NCBI RefSeq assembly: GCF_017876535.1
Contig: NZ_JAGIOF010000001.1
Span: forward strand, 2,046,001-2,110,000
Reading direction: 5' to 3'
DNA from: Paeniglutamicibacter kerguelensis
Lineage (GTDB): Bacteria; Actinomycetota; Actinomycetes; Actinomycetales; Micrococcaceae
Length of the DNA: 64,000 nt
The position numbers were made by a program, and so were the translations under genes. Below are positions 47,347 through 57,699 of this stretch, piece after piece. The first letter of the stretch is position 1; each line of letters opens with the position of its first letter. A model generated the notes under the pieces. It saw only the letters and a list, made by a program, of their open reading frames with translations, was not told where the DNA came from and did not search any database.

Positions 47347-48252
47347 ATGAGCTTCAACGACGATGCACGCCTGGATTCCAATCGGGTCAAGGATTCACGC
47401 GGCCACCGCGGGGCCAAGATCGCGGCGGGAGGCGGAGGCATCCTGGTGGTGCTGCTGGCCGCGATCTTCGGCATCAATCCGGACATGCTGGCCCAACTCG
47501 GACTCGGCGGGGAAACCCCGAGCGAACAGACCGCCACGGGCGCTCCCGGCATCGCGGAATGCAAGACCGGCGCCGACGCCAACGCGCGCCAGGACTGCCG
47601 GATCCTCGCCACCACCCAGTCCCTGGACAGCTTCTGGCTTTCCTACCTGCCGAAGTACAACGTGAAGGTCGCCAAGCCCGGCGTGGAAATCTTCAGCGGT
47701 AGGGTCGACACGGCCTGCGGGCCTGCAACCAGCGCCGTGGGCCCGTTCTACTGCCCCGGCGACCGCGTTGCCTACTTCGACACCGCATTCTTCGCCGACC
47801 TGCAGAACAACTACGGCTCAGACGGCGGAGCCCTGGCCGAGGAATATGTGGTCGCCCACGAGTACGGGCACCACATCCAGAACACCATCGGAACCCTGGC
47901 CGCCTCGCAACAGGGCGGCACCGGGGCAAACTCCGGTTCGGTGCGCGTGGAGCTGCAGGCAGACTGTTTCGCCGGAATGTGGGCCGCCTACGCGGCCCAG
48001 ACCAAGGACGCCAACGGCAACACCTTCATGAAGCCGTTGACCGAGTCGGACCTGCGCTCTGCCCTCTCCGCGGCCTCCGCGGTGGGCGACGACCGCATCC
48101 AGAAGGCGGCCACCGGACGGGTCAGCCCCGAGGGCTGGACCCACGGCTCGGCAGCCCAACGCGAGGCGTGGTTCCTACAGGGCTACAAGACTGGCGACAT
48201 TAACAAGTGCGACACCCTCTCGTCCAGGAACCTGAACAAGCCGGGCGCCTGA
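47347..48252 (+). CDS. Membrane-anchored neutral zinc metallopeptidase (YpfJ-like)
   Basis: A 301-residue protein with a short cytoplasmic N-terminus, one membrane anchor (GILVVLLAAIFGI, residues 34-46) and an extracytoplasmic domain. The zinc motif is HEYGHHIQ, with a further acidic ligand probably in ELQADCFAG. Cysteines such as CGPATSAVGPFYCPGD suggest disulfides outside the cell. ATG 47347 (MSFNDDARLDSNRV) is the normal family start although the frame opens earlier. Family members have been assumed to be proteases, but the substrate is unknown. Confidence 0.9.
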   Translation: MSFNDDARLDSNRVKDSRGHRGAKIAAGGGGILVVLLAAIFGINPDMLAQLGLGGETPSEQTATGAPGIAECKTGADANARQDCRILATTQSLDSFWLSYLPKYNVKVAKPGVEIFSGRVDTACGPATSAVGPFYCPGDRVAYFDTAFFADLQNNYGSDGGALAEEYVVAHEYGHHIQNTIGTLAASQQGGTGANSGSVRVELQADCFAGMWAAYAAQTKDANGNTFMKPLTESDLRSALSAASAVGDDRIQKAATGRVSPEGWTHGSAAQREAWFLQGYKTGDINKCDTLSSRNLNKPGA

Positions 48253-48285
48253 GCGCCTCCATTTTCAGGCGGCGGTCCCGGGACC

Positions 48286-48774
48286 TCACGGTCCCGACAG
48301 GGTGAGCGCATATCCGCCATGGGTGAGGATTGTCTTTCCACCATCATGGGTCACCGTGATCTTTCCGGCAAGGGCTCCGACAACGGCGGCCTTGAGTTCG
48401 TGCCCGGCATCGCTGCAACCGGAGGCGTCTTCGGTAGCGTTCTTGGCAGTCTTCCAGCTCCCGTCCTTGGCCGATTCGATGGTGAACGAGGGGCCGTTGC
48501 ATACGCCCGGCACGGAAATCGTTCCGCCCTCGAGCGGTTCCGGGAGCAGCACGGTCTTCCATTCCCCGTTGTCCAGCCTCTTGCCATCGTGCACCAACGA
48601 ATCCACGGCAAGGGGTACGGTCTTTGCCGCGGGCGGCGGGACAAGGCTGGGGTTGGATCCGGGATCCGTCGACACGGCATTGCCGGCGTCCGGCCCGGCT
48701 TGGCTGCCCGGTTGCGCACACCCGGCAAGGATCGCACCGAACGTCAAAACCATGCCCAGCGTCGCAACCTGCAT
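48286..48774 (-). CDS. Predicted lipoprotein, META-domain-like
   Basis: A 162-residue secreted lipoprotein: signal peptide MQVATLGMVLTFG with lipobox LAGC (cysteine at residue 19), then a proline-rich linker and a small beta-rich domain with NGEWKTVLLPEPLEGG and PGVCNGPSFTIES. The order hints at a META/HslJ-type domain, but the match is weak. ATG 48774 is chosen because AGAGG lies five bases upstream and the signal peptide starts there; the frame opens at 48870. Function unknown. Confidence 0.7.
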   Translation of the reverse strand: MQVATLGMVLTFGAILAGCAQPGSQAGPDAGNAVSTDPGSNPSLVPPPAAKTVPLAVDSLVHDGKRLDNGEWKTVLLPEPLEGGTISVPGVCNGPSFTIESAKDGSWKTAKNATEDASGCSDAGHELKAAVVGALAGKITVTHDGGKTILTHGGYALTLSGP

Positions 48775-48912
48775 GCGCACCTCTTCCCCCTGCCGCCAAA
48801 CGGTCGATCCCCGGCTACTGAATCGAACGATAGGCCAAGACCCGTCGGAAATTCGCCCCTGCCGGCGCATTCGTTACCCAAACGAGTCAGCAGCCGTTCC
48901 TGCCGGTTAAAT

Positions 48913-48958
48913 GCTTGAGGCGAGGACCCTTCCAAGTGGAAGGGTCCTCGCCTCAAGC
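48913..48958 (-). terminator. Terminator of the suf operon
   Basis: A perfect 21-bp stem (48913-48933 with 48938-48958), loop AAGT, 14 bp past the sufT stop. Confidence 0.9.
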
Positions 48959-48971
48959 GGCAAAGCGCAGG

Positions 48972-49316
48972 CTAGATGTTGAACCCGAGGGCACGCATCT
49001 GGTCGCGGCCGTCATCGGTGATCCGCTCGGGACCCCATGGCGGCATCCAGACCCAGTTCAGGCGGTAGGAATCGACAACCGACTCCAGCGCAGCCGAAAC
49101 CTGCTCTTCCAACACGTCGGTCAGCGGGCAGGCCGCGGTCGTCAGGGTCATGTCGATCAGAAGTGCGCCGTCATCGGCGTACTTCAGGCCGTAGAGCAGG
49201 CCGAGGTCCACGATATTGACACCGAGTTCCGGGTCGATGACATCCTTCAACGCCTCTTCGACGTCTTCAAGGTCAGTGTGAGCCGACCCTCCGGCCGTTT
49301 CGTTGGAGACGCTCAT
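48972..49316 (-). CDS. sufT: MIP18/DUF59 Fe-S cluster assembly factor (SufT)
   Basis: A 114-residue protein of the DUF59 family with DVIDPELGVNIVDLGLLYGL and MTLTTAACPLTDVL; the cysteine in AACPLT is the conserved one. It helps Fe-S cluster maturation or transfer. The gene is two bases from the sufC stop, at the end of the sufR-B-D-C unit, and is followed by a strong terminator. Confidence 0.93.
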   Translation of the reverse strand: MSVSNETAGGSAHTDLEDVEEALKDVIDPELGVNIVDLGLLYGLKYADDGALLIDMTLTTAACPLTDVLEEQVSAALESVVDSYRLNWVWMPPWGPERITDDGRDQMRALGFNI

Positions 49317-49318
49317 GG

Positions 49319-50077
<759 letters not shown>

Positions 50078-50146
50078 ACTTAAGTCCGTTCTCTTTCTTT
50101 GATGCCGGTTCTCACCGGCGAAATTTTCTGGTGGTGGGGGCTCGGA

Positions 50147-51433
50147 CTAGTTGTCCGTGGCTGCGAGCTCACGCTCGATGGTCTCGGCAAGGCGTTCCTC
50201 GATCTCCGGAACACCGATCTGCTGCACGATTTCGTTCAGGAAGCCACGAACCACCAGGCGGCGGGCAGTTTTCTCATCGATGCCGCGGGCCATCAGGTAG
50301 AACAGGTGCTCGTCATCGAAACGGCCGGTGGTCGAGGCGTGGCCCGCACCGGCGATCAAGCCGGTTTCGATTTCCAGGTTCGGCACCGAGTCGGCGCGCG
50401 CGCCGTCGGTGAGCACCAGGTTGCGGTTGGCCTCGTAGGAGTCGGTACCCATGGCGGTCTTGCGGATCAGCACATCGCCGACCCAAACCGTGTGGGCGTC
50501 CTTGCCCTGCAGCGCGCCCTTGTACAGCACGTTGGACTTGCAGTTCGGCGCTGCGTGGTCAACGAAGGAACGGTGTTCCAGGTGCTGGCCGGCATCGGCG
50601 AAGTACAGGCCGAAGAGCTCGATCTCGCCACCCTCAGCGGTGAAACGTGCGGTCGGGGTCACGCGAACCAGGTCGCCACCGTAGGAAACAACAACGTGCT
50701 TCAGGTGGGCGTCCTTGGCAACCTGCGCCTGCTGCGAGGAGGCGTGGATGGCTTCCTCGTCCCAGGCCTGCAGGGAGATGACGGTCAACTTGGCGCCTTC
50801 GCGAACATCGATTTCGATGTTCTCGGAGACAACCGCGGTGCCGACGTGGTCGATGACAACGACGGCCTCGGAGTTCGGCTCGGCGATCAGCACCAGGTGC
50901 GCCGCGGATGCCGCGGTGGACGAACCGGTCATGGTCATGATGACCTGTTCGCCGGTGCTTCCCGCCGGAATGGTCAGCACGTTGGCAACGGCCGCGTACT
51001 TCCAGGCGTTGGCCGAGATGCGGTCTTCCGGGATGCCGACCGAACCGACGCGGGCGTCGGTCATGGCAACGGCTTCCAGGGCGACGTTGGCCGCGCCCTC
51101 AACGGTCAGGGCAGGGGCCGCGCCGTTGAGTTCGTCCTTGTGCAGGCCGCCGAGGCGCTTGAGCGGGGTGAAGCGGAAGTCCTCTTCACGTCCGGTCAAG
51201 ACCGGGAAGTCCTCGAGCTTGTAGCTGGTCAGGCGACCGGCACGCGAGGAATCCGGGATGCCGGCGCCGCCACCGTGGCTGTGCGCCTTGGAGGCGTCAC
51301 CACCCAACGGCGAGGATGCTTCTGCTTCGTTCAACGGCGAAAGGTTTTCGCCTTCTTCGGTGAAACCGGCAATGGCTGCCGGTGCGCCGATGCGGGCCTT
51401 CTCGCCCGATACGTGAGTTGCAATATCAGTCAT
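50147..51433 (-). CDS. sufD: Fe-S cluster assembly protein SufD
   Basis: Beta-helix partner of SufB in the scaffold, 428 residues. The C-terminal SufBD core is visible (DHAAPNCKSNVLYKGAL; DTGRFDDEHLFYLMARGI-like segment near the end; ARRLVVRGFLNEIV). The N-terminal ~100 residues are variable. It starts two bases after the sufB stop, so the two are coupled. It acts in the cytoplasm with SufB and SufC. Confidence 0.95.
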   Translation of the reverse strand: MTDIATHVSGEKARIGAPAAIAGFTEEGENLSPLNEAEASSPLGGDASKAHSHGGGAGIPDSSRAGRLTSYKLEDFPVLTGREEDFRFTPLKRLGGLHKDELNGAAPALTVEGAANVALEAVAMTDARVGSVGIPEDRISANAWKYAAVANVLTIPAGSTGEQVIMTMTGSSTAASAAHLVLIAEPNSEAVVVIDHVGTAVVSENIEIDVREGAKLTVISLQAWDEEAIHASSQQAQVAKDAHLKHVVVSYGGDLVRVTPTARFTAEGGEIELFGLYFADAGQHLEHRSFVDHAAPNCKSNVLYKGALQGKDAHTVWVGDVLIRKTAMGTDSYEANRNLVLTDGARADSVPNLEIETGLIAGAGHASTTGRFDDEHLFYLMARGIDEKTARRLVVRGFLNEIVQQIGVPEIEERLAETIERELAATDN

Positions 51434-51435
51434 AA

Positions 51436-52896
51436 TTAACCGACGGACCCTTCCATCTGCAGTTCAATGAGTCGGTTCAATTCCAGTGCGTACTCCATCG
51501 GGAGCTCGCGGGCAATCGGCTCGATGAAGCCGCGAACGATCATCGCCATCGCTTCGGTTTCGGCCAGGCCGCGGCTCATCAAGTAGAAGAGCTGTTCCTC
51601 GGAAACGCGCGAGACGGTTGCCTCGTGGCCCATGGTCACGTCGTCCTCGCGGACGTCGATGTACGGGTAGGTGTCCGAACGCGAAATCTGGTCAACCAGC
51701 AACGCGTCGCAGACGACCGAGTTCTTTGCACCCTTGGCACCCTCGCGCACCTGGACCAGGCCGCGGTAGGCCGAGCGGCCGCCGTTGCGGGCCACCGACT
51801 TCGCCACGATCGAGCTGGAGGTGTTCGGAGCGATGTGGACCATCTTGGATCCGGTGTCCTGGTGCTGGCCGGCGCCGGCGAAGGCGATCGACAGGGTCTC
51901 GCCCTTGGCGTGCTCGCCGACCAGGTAGACGGCCGGGTACTTCATGGTGACCTTGGAACCGATGTTGCCATCGACCCACTCCATGGTTGCGCCCTCTTCG
52001 CAGACTGCGCGCTTGGTCACCAGGTTGTACACGTTGGTCGACCAGTTCTGGATCGTCGTGTAGCGGACGCGGGCGCCCTTCTTCACGATGATTTCCACGA
52101 CTGCCGAGTGCAGGGAGTCCGAGGTGTAGATCGGGGCGGTGCAGCCCTCGATGTAGTGCACGTAGGAATCCTCATCGGCGATGATGAGGGTGCGCTCGAA
52201 CTGGCCCATGTTTTCCGTGTTGATGCGGAAGTAGGCCTGCAGCGGGATTTCCACGTGGACGCCCTTGGGGACGTATACGAAGGAGCCGCCGGACCAGGTC
52301 GCGGTGTTCAGCGAGGCGAACTTGTTGTCGCCCACCGGAATGATCGAGCCGAAGTACTCCTTGAAGATGTCTTCATGCTCGCGCAGCGCGGTGTCGGTGT
52401 CCAGGAAGATGACGCCCTGGGCCTCGAGGTCCTCGCGCAGCTGGTGGTAGACGACCTCGGACTCGTACTGGGCCGCAACGCCGGAAACCAGGCGCTGCTT
52501 CTCCGCCTCGGGGATGCCGAGCTTGTCGTACGTGTTCTTGATGTCCTCGGGCAGGTCTTCCCAGCTGGTGGCCTGCTTCTCGGTGGAACGCACGAAGTAC
52601 TTGATGTTGTCGAAGTCGATGCCCGAGAGGTCTGCACCCCAGGTAGGCATGGGCTTGCGGTCGAAGTACTTCAGGCCCTTGAGGCGCATGTCCAGCATCC
52701 ACTGGGGCTCGTTCTTGAGCTCCGAGATGTTGCGGACTACGTCCTCGTTGATGCCTCGGCGCGCGTTGGCACCCGCGTCGTTCTTGTCGCTCCACCCATA
52801 TTCGTAATTGCCAATTCCGTGGAGTTCGGGATTCTTCTCCAGGATCTCGGCAATCACGCCGGGGTCAGCGGACTCCTGTGCAATCTGATCCGTCAT
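51436..52896 (-). CDS. sufB: Fe-S cluster assembly protein SufB
   Basis: Main scaffold on which clusters are built, 486 residues with the SufB N-terminus ([19 protein letters not shown]) and core ([51 protein letters not shown]). The ATG at 52896 overlaps the sufR stop (ATGA), so regulator and scaffold are translationally coupled. No cysteine desulfurase (SufS) or SufU gene is in this operon, so the sulfur donor must be encoded elsewhere. Confidence 0.97.
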   Translation of the reverse strand: MTDQIAQESADPGVIAEILEKNPELHGIGNYEYGWSDKNDAGANARRGINEDVVRNISELKNEPQWMLDMRLKGLKYFDRKPMPTWGADLSGIDFDNIKYFVRSTEKQATSWEDLPEDIKNTYDKLGIPEAEKQRLVSGVAAQYESEVVYHQLREDLEAQGVIFLDTDTALREHEDIFKEYFGSIIPVGDNKFASLNTATWSGGSFVYVPKGVHVEIPLQAYFRINTENMGQFERTLIIADEDSYVHYIEGCTAPIYTSDSLHSAVVEIIVKKGARVRYTTIQNWSTNVYNLVTKRAVCEEGATMEWVDGNIGSKVTMKYPAVYLVGEHAKGETLSIAFAGAGQHQDTGSKMVHIAPNTSSSIVAKSVARNGGRSAYRGLVQVREGAKGAKNSVVCDALLVDQISRSDTYPYIDVREDDVTMGHEATVSRVSEEQLFYLMSRGLAETEAMAMIVRGFIEPIARELPMEYALELNRLIELQMEGSVG

Positions 52897-53678
52897 CGCG
52901 GCCTCTCCTGCTTCGTGATCTTGATTCGAGTTCTCTTCTCAGCACGCTGAGGAGTTTGGTTCCGGCCCACAGGGATGTGGGTCGTACACACATGCCCGCC
53001 GCTGGCGAGTGTCGAGAGCCTTCGCACATCGACGCCCAGCAGTCGGGAAAAGGCCTGGGTTTCCATCTCGCAAAAGACGGGAAACTCCCTGGCCAAATCT
53101 TGGATGGGGCAATGCCCCTGGCACAGCTGAACGCTGAGCATGGTGGCGGTCGGCGAGTTTGCGCCGACCTTCCGGGTGGAAGCGACAAAACCATCGGCGC
53201 TGAGCGCCTCGCTCAAGGCCTCGGCACGGTCCTCCAGCCCATCGACGCCCTCGACAACCGGCCGGTAGCGGCGCTCCATGGCGGCAAAGCGGCGGGCCGC
53301 GAATGCCTCGATGGCGGCGGGGCCGGCGGCGCGGCCCAATTCGGTGAGTGCATCGGTGGCGATGTCCAGGTAGTCGTTGCCCATCTTGGCCTGGCCGCGG
53401 TGGGACAGCACATAGCGGCGGGACGGGCGTCCCGCGCCGGTGCGCTGGTTGGCCACGAGCTTGACCTCGACCAACCCTTCCTTGGAAAGGGCATCGAGGT
53501 GACGACGGACTGCAGCAGGTGTGAACCCAAGACGCTCGCCCAATTCAGCGGCGCTGACCGGGCCATCCTCAAGAACGGAATACAGGACTCGGTCGCGGGT
53601 GCGTTCTTCGGTCTCCCCTGATGCGGGAACTATGCGCGCCGGGTCGTCGGTCGGCGCGGGAATTTTCGATGAATACAC
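52893..53678 (-). CDS. sufR: Fe-S-sensing repressor SufR
   Basis: ArsR/DeoR-like winged-helix repressor of 261 residues (HTH around [24 protein letters not shown]). The C-terminal cysteines have the spacing C-x3-C-x12-C-x27-C (CQGHC, then FCEME, then HVCTTH); the last two intervals match those of mycobacterial SufR, where a [4Fe-4S] cluster is bound. It should repress the suf operon when clusters are plentiful. GTG 53678 is the apparent start, without a clear ribosome site. An inverted repeat at 53713-53730 in the divergent gap is a good operator candidate. Confidence 0.93.
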   Translation of the reverse strand: MYSSKIPAPTDDPARIVPASGETEERTRDRVLYSVLEDGPVSAAELGERLGFTPAAVRRHLDALSKEGLVEVKLVANQRTGAGRPSRRYVLSHRGQAKMGNDYLDIATDALTELGRAAGPAAIEAFAARRFAAMERRYRPVVEGVDGLEDRAEALSEALSADGFVASTRKVGANSPTATMLSVQLCQGHCPIQDLAREFPVFCEMETQAFSRLLGVDVRRLSTLASGGHVCTTHIPVGRNQTPQRAEKRTRIKITKQERPR

Positions 53679-53712
53679 AACACAAGCATGCGCTAATGCG
53701 GCACTCCAGTCT

Positions 53713-53730
53713 AGTAAGGCACCGCTTACT
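53713..53730. promoter_or_regulatory. Candidate SufR operator
   Basis: AGTAAG, six bases, then CTTACT: a perfect dyad in the sufR/ABC-transporter intergenic gap, 35-52 bp upstream of the sufR start. On the minus strand a TAGACT lies just beyond it. Confidence 0.5.
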
Positions 53731-53821
53731 TCGCCACTGGTGGAAACGCGGTTCCCGGCGCACCGGCCCCCGCGGGTGCGATGTGCGCCACAGCCATGGG
53801 CTGTTCAACTTCTACGTAGCC

Positions 53822-53827
53822 TAGAAT
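53822..53827 (+). promoter_or_regulatory. Candidate -10 box (TAGAAT) six bases before the ABC ATPase start
   Basis: TAGAAT, six bases, then GTG 53834, with no good ribosome site; fits a leaderless mRNA. The -35 is weak. Confidence 0.45.
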
Positions 53828-53833
53828 AACGGG

Positions 53834-54790
53834 GTGTCCAATGTGTCTCCAAGCCTCGTCATCGAGGACTTGCTCAAAGATTTCGGCCCCGTTCCCGCCC
53901 TTGACGGCCGCATGGTGCGCGTACTGAACGGCATTAGCCTCAAGGCGAATGCCGGCAGCGTGACCACCCTGCTGGGTTCCAACGGCGCCGGGAAATCAAC
54001 CACCCTTGCGTGCGCGCAGGGCTTGTTGCGCCCCGACGGGGGCAAAGTATCCCTGCTCGGCGAGGATCCCTACGGGGCCAGCCCCGCACTGCGCTCGCGC
54101 GTCGGTGTCATGCTGCAGGACGGCGGCCTCCCGCCCTCGCTGCGCCCGATCCCGCTGTTGCGCCATGTCGCCTCGCTCTACCGGCGGCCCGCCGACATCA
54201 ATGCGTTGATCGAGCGACTGGGCATCGACGAATTCGCCAACACCTCCATCCGCAGGCTCTCCGGCGGACAGAAGCAGCGCGTGGCACTGGCCGCGGCACT
54301 GGCCGGAAACCCGGAGGTCATCTTCCTCGACGAGCCGAGCGCCGGGCTGGATCCGCAATCGCGCCAGGTCGTCTTCGACCTGATCACCGAGCTTCGTGAC
54401 GCCGGGCTGTGCATAGTGCTCACGACCCACCTCATGGAGGACGCCCAGCGCCTCTCCGACTACGTCTACATCATCGACGACGGACTCAACGTGGCCGAGG
54501 GCACCGTTGCAGAGCTGACCGCACGCGCCACCCACGAGGCCACGGCCCAGGCCGTCACCTTCACCGCCGCCCCCGCCCTGGCCCTGCCCCAGATGCCCGC
54601 CCACCTGCTGCTGCTGGAGCCGACCCCCGGGCAGTACCGGCTCGAGGGCGTTCGCGATGCCCACGACCTGGCAAGCCTCACCAACTGGTGGGCGCAGGAA
54701 AGCATCCTGCCCGATTCGCTCCTGATGCAGCCGCGGACCCTCGAAGACGTGTTCTTGGAAATTGCCGACAAGGGAAACGATGCCAACTAG
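53834..54790 (+). CDS. ABC transporter ATP-binding protein
   Basis: ATPase of an export-type ABC system, 318 residues. Walker A GSNGAGKST, signature LSGGQKQR, Walker B VIFLDEPSAG, H-loop TTHLMED. The C-terminal ~90 residues are the extension typical of drug/daunorubicin-type exporters. It overlaps the permease gene by 11 bases. Gene order sufR, ABC ATPase, permease, ctaA matches mycobacteria (Rv1460 to Rv1456c region), so the unit is conserved, but its substrate is not known. Confidence 0.9.
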   Translation: MSNVSPSLVIEDLLKDFGPVPALDGRMVRVLNGISLKANAGSVTTLLGSNGAGKSTTLACAQGLLRPDGGKVSLLGEDPYGASPALRSRVGVMLQDGGLPPSLRPIPLLRHVASLYRRPADINALIERLGIDEFANTSIRRLSGGQKQRVALAAALAGNPEVIFLDEPSAGLDPQSRQVVFDLITELRDAGLCIVLTTHLMEDAQRLSDYVYIIDDGLNVAEGTVAELTARATHEATAQAVTFTAAPALALPQMPAHLLLLEPTPGQYRLEGVRDAHDLASLTNWWAQESILPDSLLMQPRTLEDVFLEIADKGNDAN

Positions 54791-55553
54791 TACTCAAGCC
54801 GCACCGGGCACGTCCAATGCCGTGGGGACGCTCAAACGCATCCTGCTGCAGGGCCGCTACGAGACCCTGGCCATGATCCGCAACGGCGAGCAGCTGGTAA
54901 TTGCGATCGTGCTGCCGCTGATGGCCCTGTTCGGACTCGTCTTCACCGACCTGCTCAAGAACATCGCGGCCCGCCCGATCGATGCCGCCGTCCCGGGCGT
55001 CCTGGCCCTCTGCGTGGTTTCGACCGCGTTCACAGGTCAGGGCATCGCCACCGGATTCGACCGCCGCTACGGTGTCATGCGGCTGCTCTCGACCACGCCG
55101 CTGGGCCGCACCGGCCTGATCTACGGCAAGGTCATGGCCGTCCTGGCGGTCCTGTCCATGCAGGTTGTCGTCGTTGGCGGCACCGGCTTCCTGATGGGCT
55201 GGCAGCCGGCCCCCGCCGGAATCCCCTGGGCCATCCTGCTGCTGGTCCTCGGCGCCGCGGCCTTCACGGCCCTTGGCCTGCTGATCGCCGGCACCGTGCG
55301 CCCCGAGGCCACGCTTGCCATCACCAACCTTGCGTGGGTCCTGCTGGCCGGCGTCGGCGGAATCCTCTTCCCCTCCACCAGCGTTCCCGCCTTCCTACAA
55401 CCGATCATCAACGTGCTGCCCTCCGCCGCACTGGGTGATTCGCTGCGTGCAGCACTTATCTCCGGGACCGCGTCCGGCCCGGGGATCCTGATCCTGCTGG
55501 CATGGACACTCATCGCCGGTTTCGCCGCAACCCGCTGGTTCAAGTGGAACTAG
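54780..55553 (+). CDS. ABC-2 type transporter permease
   Basis: Membrane partner of the preceding ATPase, 257 residues with six hydrophobic segments (for example QLVIAIVLPLMALFGLVF, ITNLAWVLLAGVGGILF). ATG 54780 is chosen because AAGGGA lies about four bases upstream; a TTG at 54762 in the same frame is less likely. ABC-2 permeases export drugs, lipids or haem-related compounds. The following ctaA gene starts 19 bp downstream, so the three are one operon. Confidence 0.9.
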   Translation: MPTSTQAAPGTSNAVGTLKRILLQGRYETLAMIRNGEQLVIAIVLPLMALFGLVFTDLLKNIAARPIDAAVPGVLALCVVSTAFTGQGIATGFDRRYGVMRLLSTTPLGRTGLIYGKVMAVLAVLSMQVVVVGGTGFLMGWQPAPAGIPWAILLLVLGAAAFTALGLLIAGTVRPEATLAITNLAWVLLAGVGGILFPSTSVPAFLQPIINVLPSAALGDSLRAALISGTASGPGILILLAWTLIAGFAATRWFKWN

Positions 55554-55572
55554 AAATCTGGAGCACAAGATC

Positions 55573-56505
55573 ATGAGTACCGACTCCCCCACGACCAACC
55601 ACTGGACGGACAGGTTGCCGGCCGCCGTCAACAAGACCGTCCACCGACTGGCCATCGCCTCGCTGGTGTCCCAGATCGGCATCATCGTCACCGGCGGCGC
55701 CGTGCGACTGACCAAGTCCGGCCTGGGCTGCTCCCAGTGGCCCAACTGCGTGCCGGGCTCCATGACCCCGGTGCCGGAACAGGGCGTCCACGGCCTGATC
55801 GAGTTCGGCAACCGCACGCTGACCTTCGTCCTGGTGGTCATCGCGGTTGCCTTCCTGGTGTCGATCTGGCGTTTCCGCGCCACCCACAAGACACTCTTCG
55901 GACTGTCCATCGCATTGCTGGCAGGCATTCCCGCCCAGGCGATCATCGGCGGCATCACCGTGCTGACCAAGCTGAACCCATGGGTTGTTTCGCTGCACTT
56001 CATTGTTTCGGCGGCCATGGTCATGGCCGCGACCCTGCTGGTCAACCGGACCGGTGCACTGCGCCGCGGCGAAACCTCCCTCGGCAAGCCGGCGGGCACA
56101 ACCCAGCAGTTCCTTGCCTGGACGATCCTGGCGACGTCCGCACTGGCGATCGTGCTGGGCACGATCGTCACCGGCACCGGTCCGCATGCCGGCGACGCGG
56201 ATTCCCCGCGCCACCTCTTTGACCCGTACTTCGTCACCCGCCTGCACGTGGTCCCGGTGTACCTGCTGGTTGCGGCAACCCTGATCGCCCTGTTCCTGGC
56301 ACTGCGCAACGACGGGGACCGGCAGCTACGCACGCCGCTGGTCCTGATGACCGCCGTCGTTCTCCTGCAGGGCATCATCGGCTACACGCAGCACTTCACC
56401 GGCCTGCCGATCCTGCTGGTGCTCTTCCACATGCTCGGCGCCTCGCTGCTGGCCGCGGCGGCGATCAACGTGTGGGACCGGGCCACCCAGAAGTTCCCGT
56501 TCTAA
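55573..56505 (+). CDS. ctaA: Haem A synthase CtaA (COX15)
   Basis: Membrane enzyme that hydroxylates haem O to haem A for cytochrome aa3 oxidase. 310 residues with eight predicted helices. The disulfide loop is GLGCSQWPNC and the haem-ligand histidines are in GVHGLIEFGNR, SLHFIVSAAM, VTRLHVVPVY and LLVLFHMLG. It follows an ABC exporter, as in mycobacteria. A hairpin terminator ends the operon. Confidence 0.94.
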   Translation: MSTDSPTTNHWTDRLPAAVNKTVHRLAIASLVSQIGIIVTGGAVRLTKSGLGCSQWPNCVPGSMTPVPEQGVHGLIEFGNRTLTFVLVVIAVAFLVSIWRFRATHKTLFGLSIALLAGIPAQAIIGGITVLTKLNPWVVSLHFIVSAAMVMAATLLVNRTGALRRGETSLGKPAGTTQQFLAWTILATSALAIVLGTIVTGTGPHAGDADSPRHLFDPYFVTRLHVVPVYLLVAATLIALFLALRNDGDRQLRTPLVLMTAVVLLQGIIGYTQHFTGLPILLVLFHMLGASLLAAAAINVWDRATQKFPF

Positions 56506-56520
56506 CGCCGCTTCCCTTCT

Positions 56521-56558
56521 GGAAAGGCCCCTCCCGCCGCTGCGGGAGGGGCCTTTCC
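56521..56558 (+). terminator. Intrinsic terminator after ctaA
   Basis: A perfect 17-bp stem (56521-56537 with 56542-56558), loop CGCT, followed by CGTTTT. Confidence 0.92.
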
Positions 56559-56699
56559 CGTTTTGCGGGGCGCCGCCGAAGTGCTGTGGAGCAGATTTTC
56601 TTCCTTGCCGATTGCTCGGTCATGGGCAACGACTCCGGCCGGAGCTCGGCCGCCGATAGGGCACAGATCACCTGCACTGGCTCTAGCATAGGCGCTGAC

Positions 56700-57206
56700 A
56701 TGGGGAATGATGTTTCCATGGCGGTTACCCGCATCCGCGCCCCGCGCATCGAAGACGCCACGTCGCTCGACGAACTCCACCTCGAGACCTGGGCCGAGAC
56801 CTATGCCTGCCTGTTTCCCGATTCCGCTTGGGGAGAGGAGGAACGACGAGGGCGAATGCGGATGTGGACATCGATCTGTTCGGAGCCGCGTCCCGGCGAC
56901 AGCTTTGCGGTGGCCGAACGGGACGGTCGGCTCGTGGGGCTGGCCGGCGCCGGCGCCGGCCAAGACGCCGATGCACCGCGGGAGAAACAGTTGTGGTTCA
57001 TCTACCTGCTGGCATCCGAACACGGAACCGGCGCCGGGCAGGGCCTGCTGGATGCCGTGCTGGGCACTGACCCGGCAAGCCTGTGGGTGCTCGAGGCGAA
57101 TCCACGCGCCAGGTCCTTCTACGTCCGGAACGGATTCGAGCCCGACGGAATCCGTCGCCCAAGCGGGTACGAGGCTGCGGGCGACGAGATCCGGATGGTG
57201 CGTTGA
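56700..57206 (+). CDS. GNAT-family N-acetyltransferase
   Basis: A ~168-residue acetyl-CoA-dependent transferase. The GNAT core is visible as RIRAPRIEDATSLDELHLETW, LWFIYLLASEHGTGAGQGLL (acetyl-CoA loop) and LWVLEANPRARSFYVRNGF. Two starts are plausible: ATG 56700, and ATG 56718 with GGGGA 11 bases upstream. The frame runs further upstream through the ctaA terminator, which is not coding. The Nudix gene starts directly at its stop. Substrate unknown. Confidence 0.85.
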   Translation: MGNDVSMAVTRIRAPRIEDATSLDELHLETWAETYACLFPDSAWGEEERRGRMRMWTSICSEPRPGDSFAVAERDGRLVGLAGAGAGQDADAPREKQLWFIYLLASEHGTGAGQGLLDAVLGTDPASLWVLEANPRARSFYVRNGFEPDGIRRPSGYEAAGDEIRMVR

Positions 57207-57611
57207 ATGCCCGCCGCCATCGACAAGGCCGTCTGCTACGTCGTCCAGGACGGCCACCTCCTGGTCTTCACGCACCTGCGTCATCCCATGCACGTCACCG
57301 GTGTCCAGGTCCCCGCCGGAACCATCAAGGCCGGTGAATCACCCTCCCGGGCCGCACTGCGCGAGCTACACGAGGAAACCGGGCTGGAGGGCAGCGTCGT
57401 ACGCTCCCTGGGCACTGCCGACTACGAGATCACCACCAGGCACTTCTTCGAGCTGGAGGTCCCCAGCCGGGATATCTCCCTCCGCTGGATCGCCGGGGAA
57501 CCCGAGCCCGCCCACGGGGGCGCCCCCGAAACGTGGGAATGCTGGTGGTTGCCGCTGGAGCAGGCCCACGTGCTGGCCGCGGGCCTGGGTCGCCTCTTTG
57601 GGACGCATTGA
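57207..57611 (+). CDS. Nudix hydrolase
   Basis: A 134-residue pyrophosphohydrolase. The Nudix box is complete from G at the start of GTIKAGESPSRAALRELHEE through TGL (G-x5-E-x7-RELxEExGL). The ATG follows the GNAT stop with no gap, so the two are coupled. Substrate (nucleotide sugar, oxidised nucleotide or other) unknown. Confidence 0.9.
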   Translation: MPAAIDKAVCYVVQDGHLLVFTHLRHPMHVTGVQVPAGTIKAGESPSRAALRELHEETGLEGSVVRSLGTADYEITTRHFFELEVPSRDISLRWIAGEPEPAHGGAPETWECWWLPLEQAHVLAAGLGRLFGTH

Positions 57612-57635
57612 CCCCATGACCGGGAGCTGAAACAC

Positions 57636-57685
57636 ACGCTAACGCCGGGACCCGGATCGGTGGATCCGAACCCCGGCATTGGCGT
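57636..57685. terminator. Bidirectional terminator between the Nudix gene and ptsH
   Basis: ACGC..GCCGGG (57636-57649) pairs with CCCCGGC..GCGT (57671-57685), with GGATC/GATCC inside; it lies between converging genes. Confidence 0.7.
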
Positions 57686-57699
57686 ACCGTAGCGTGCCG

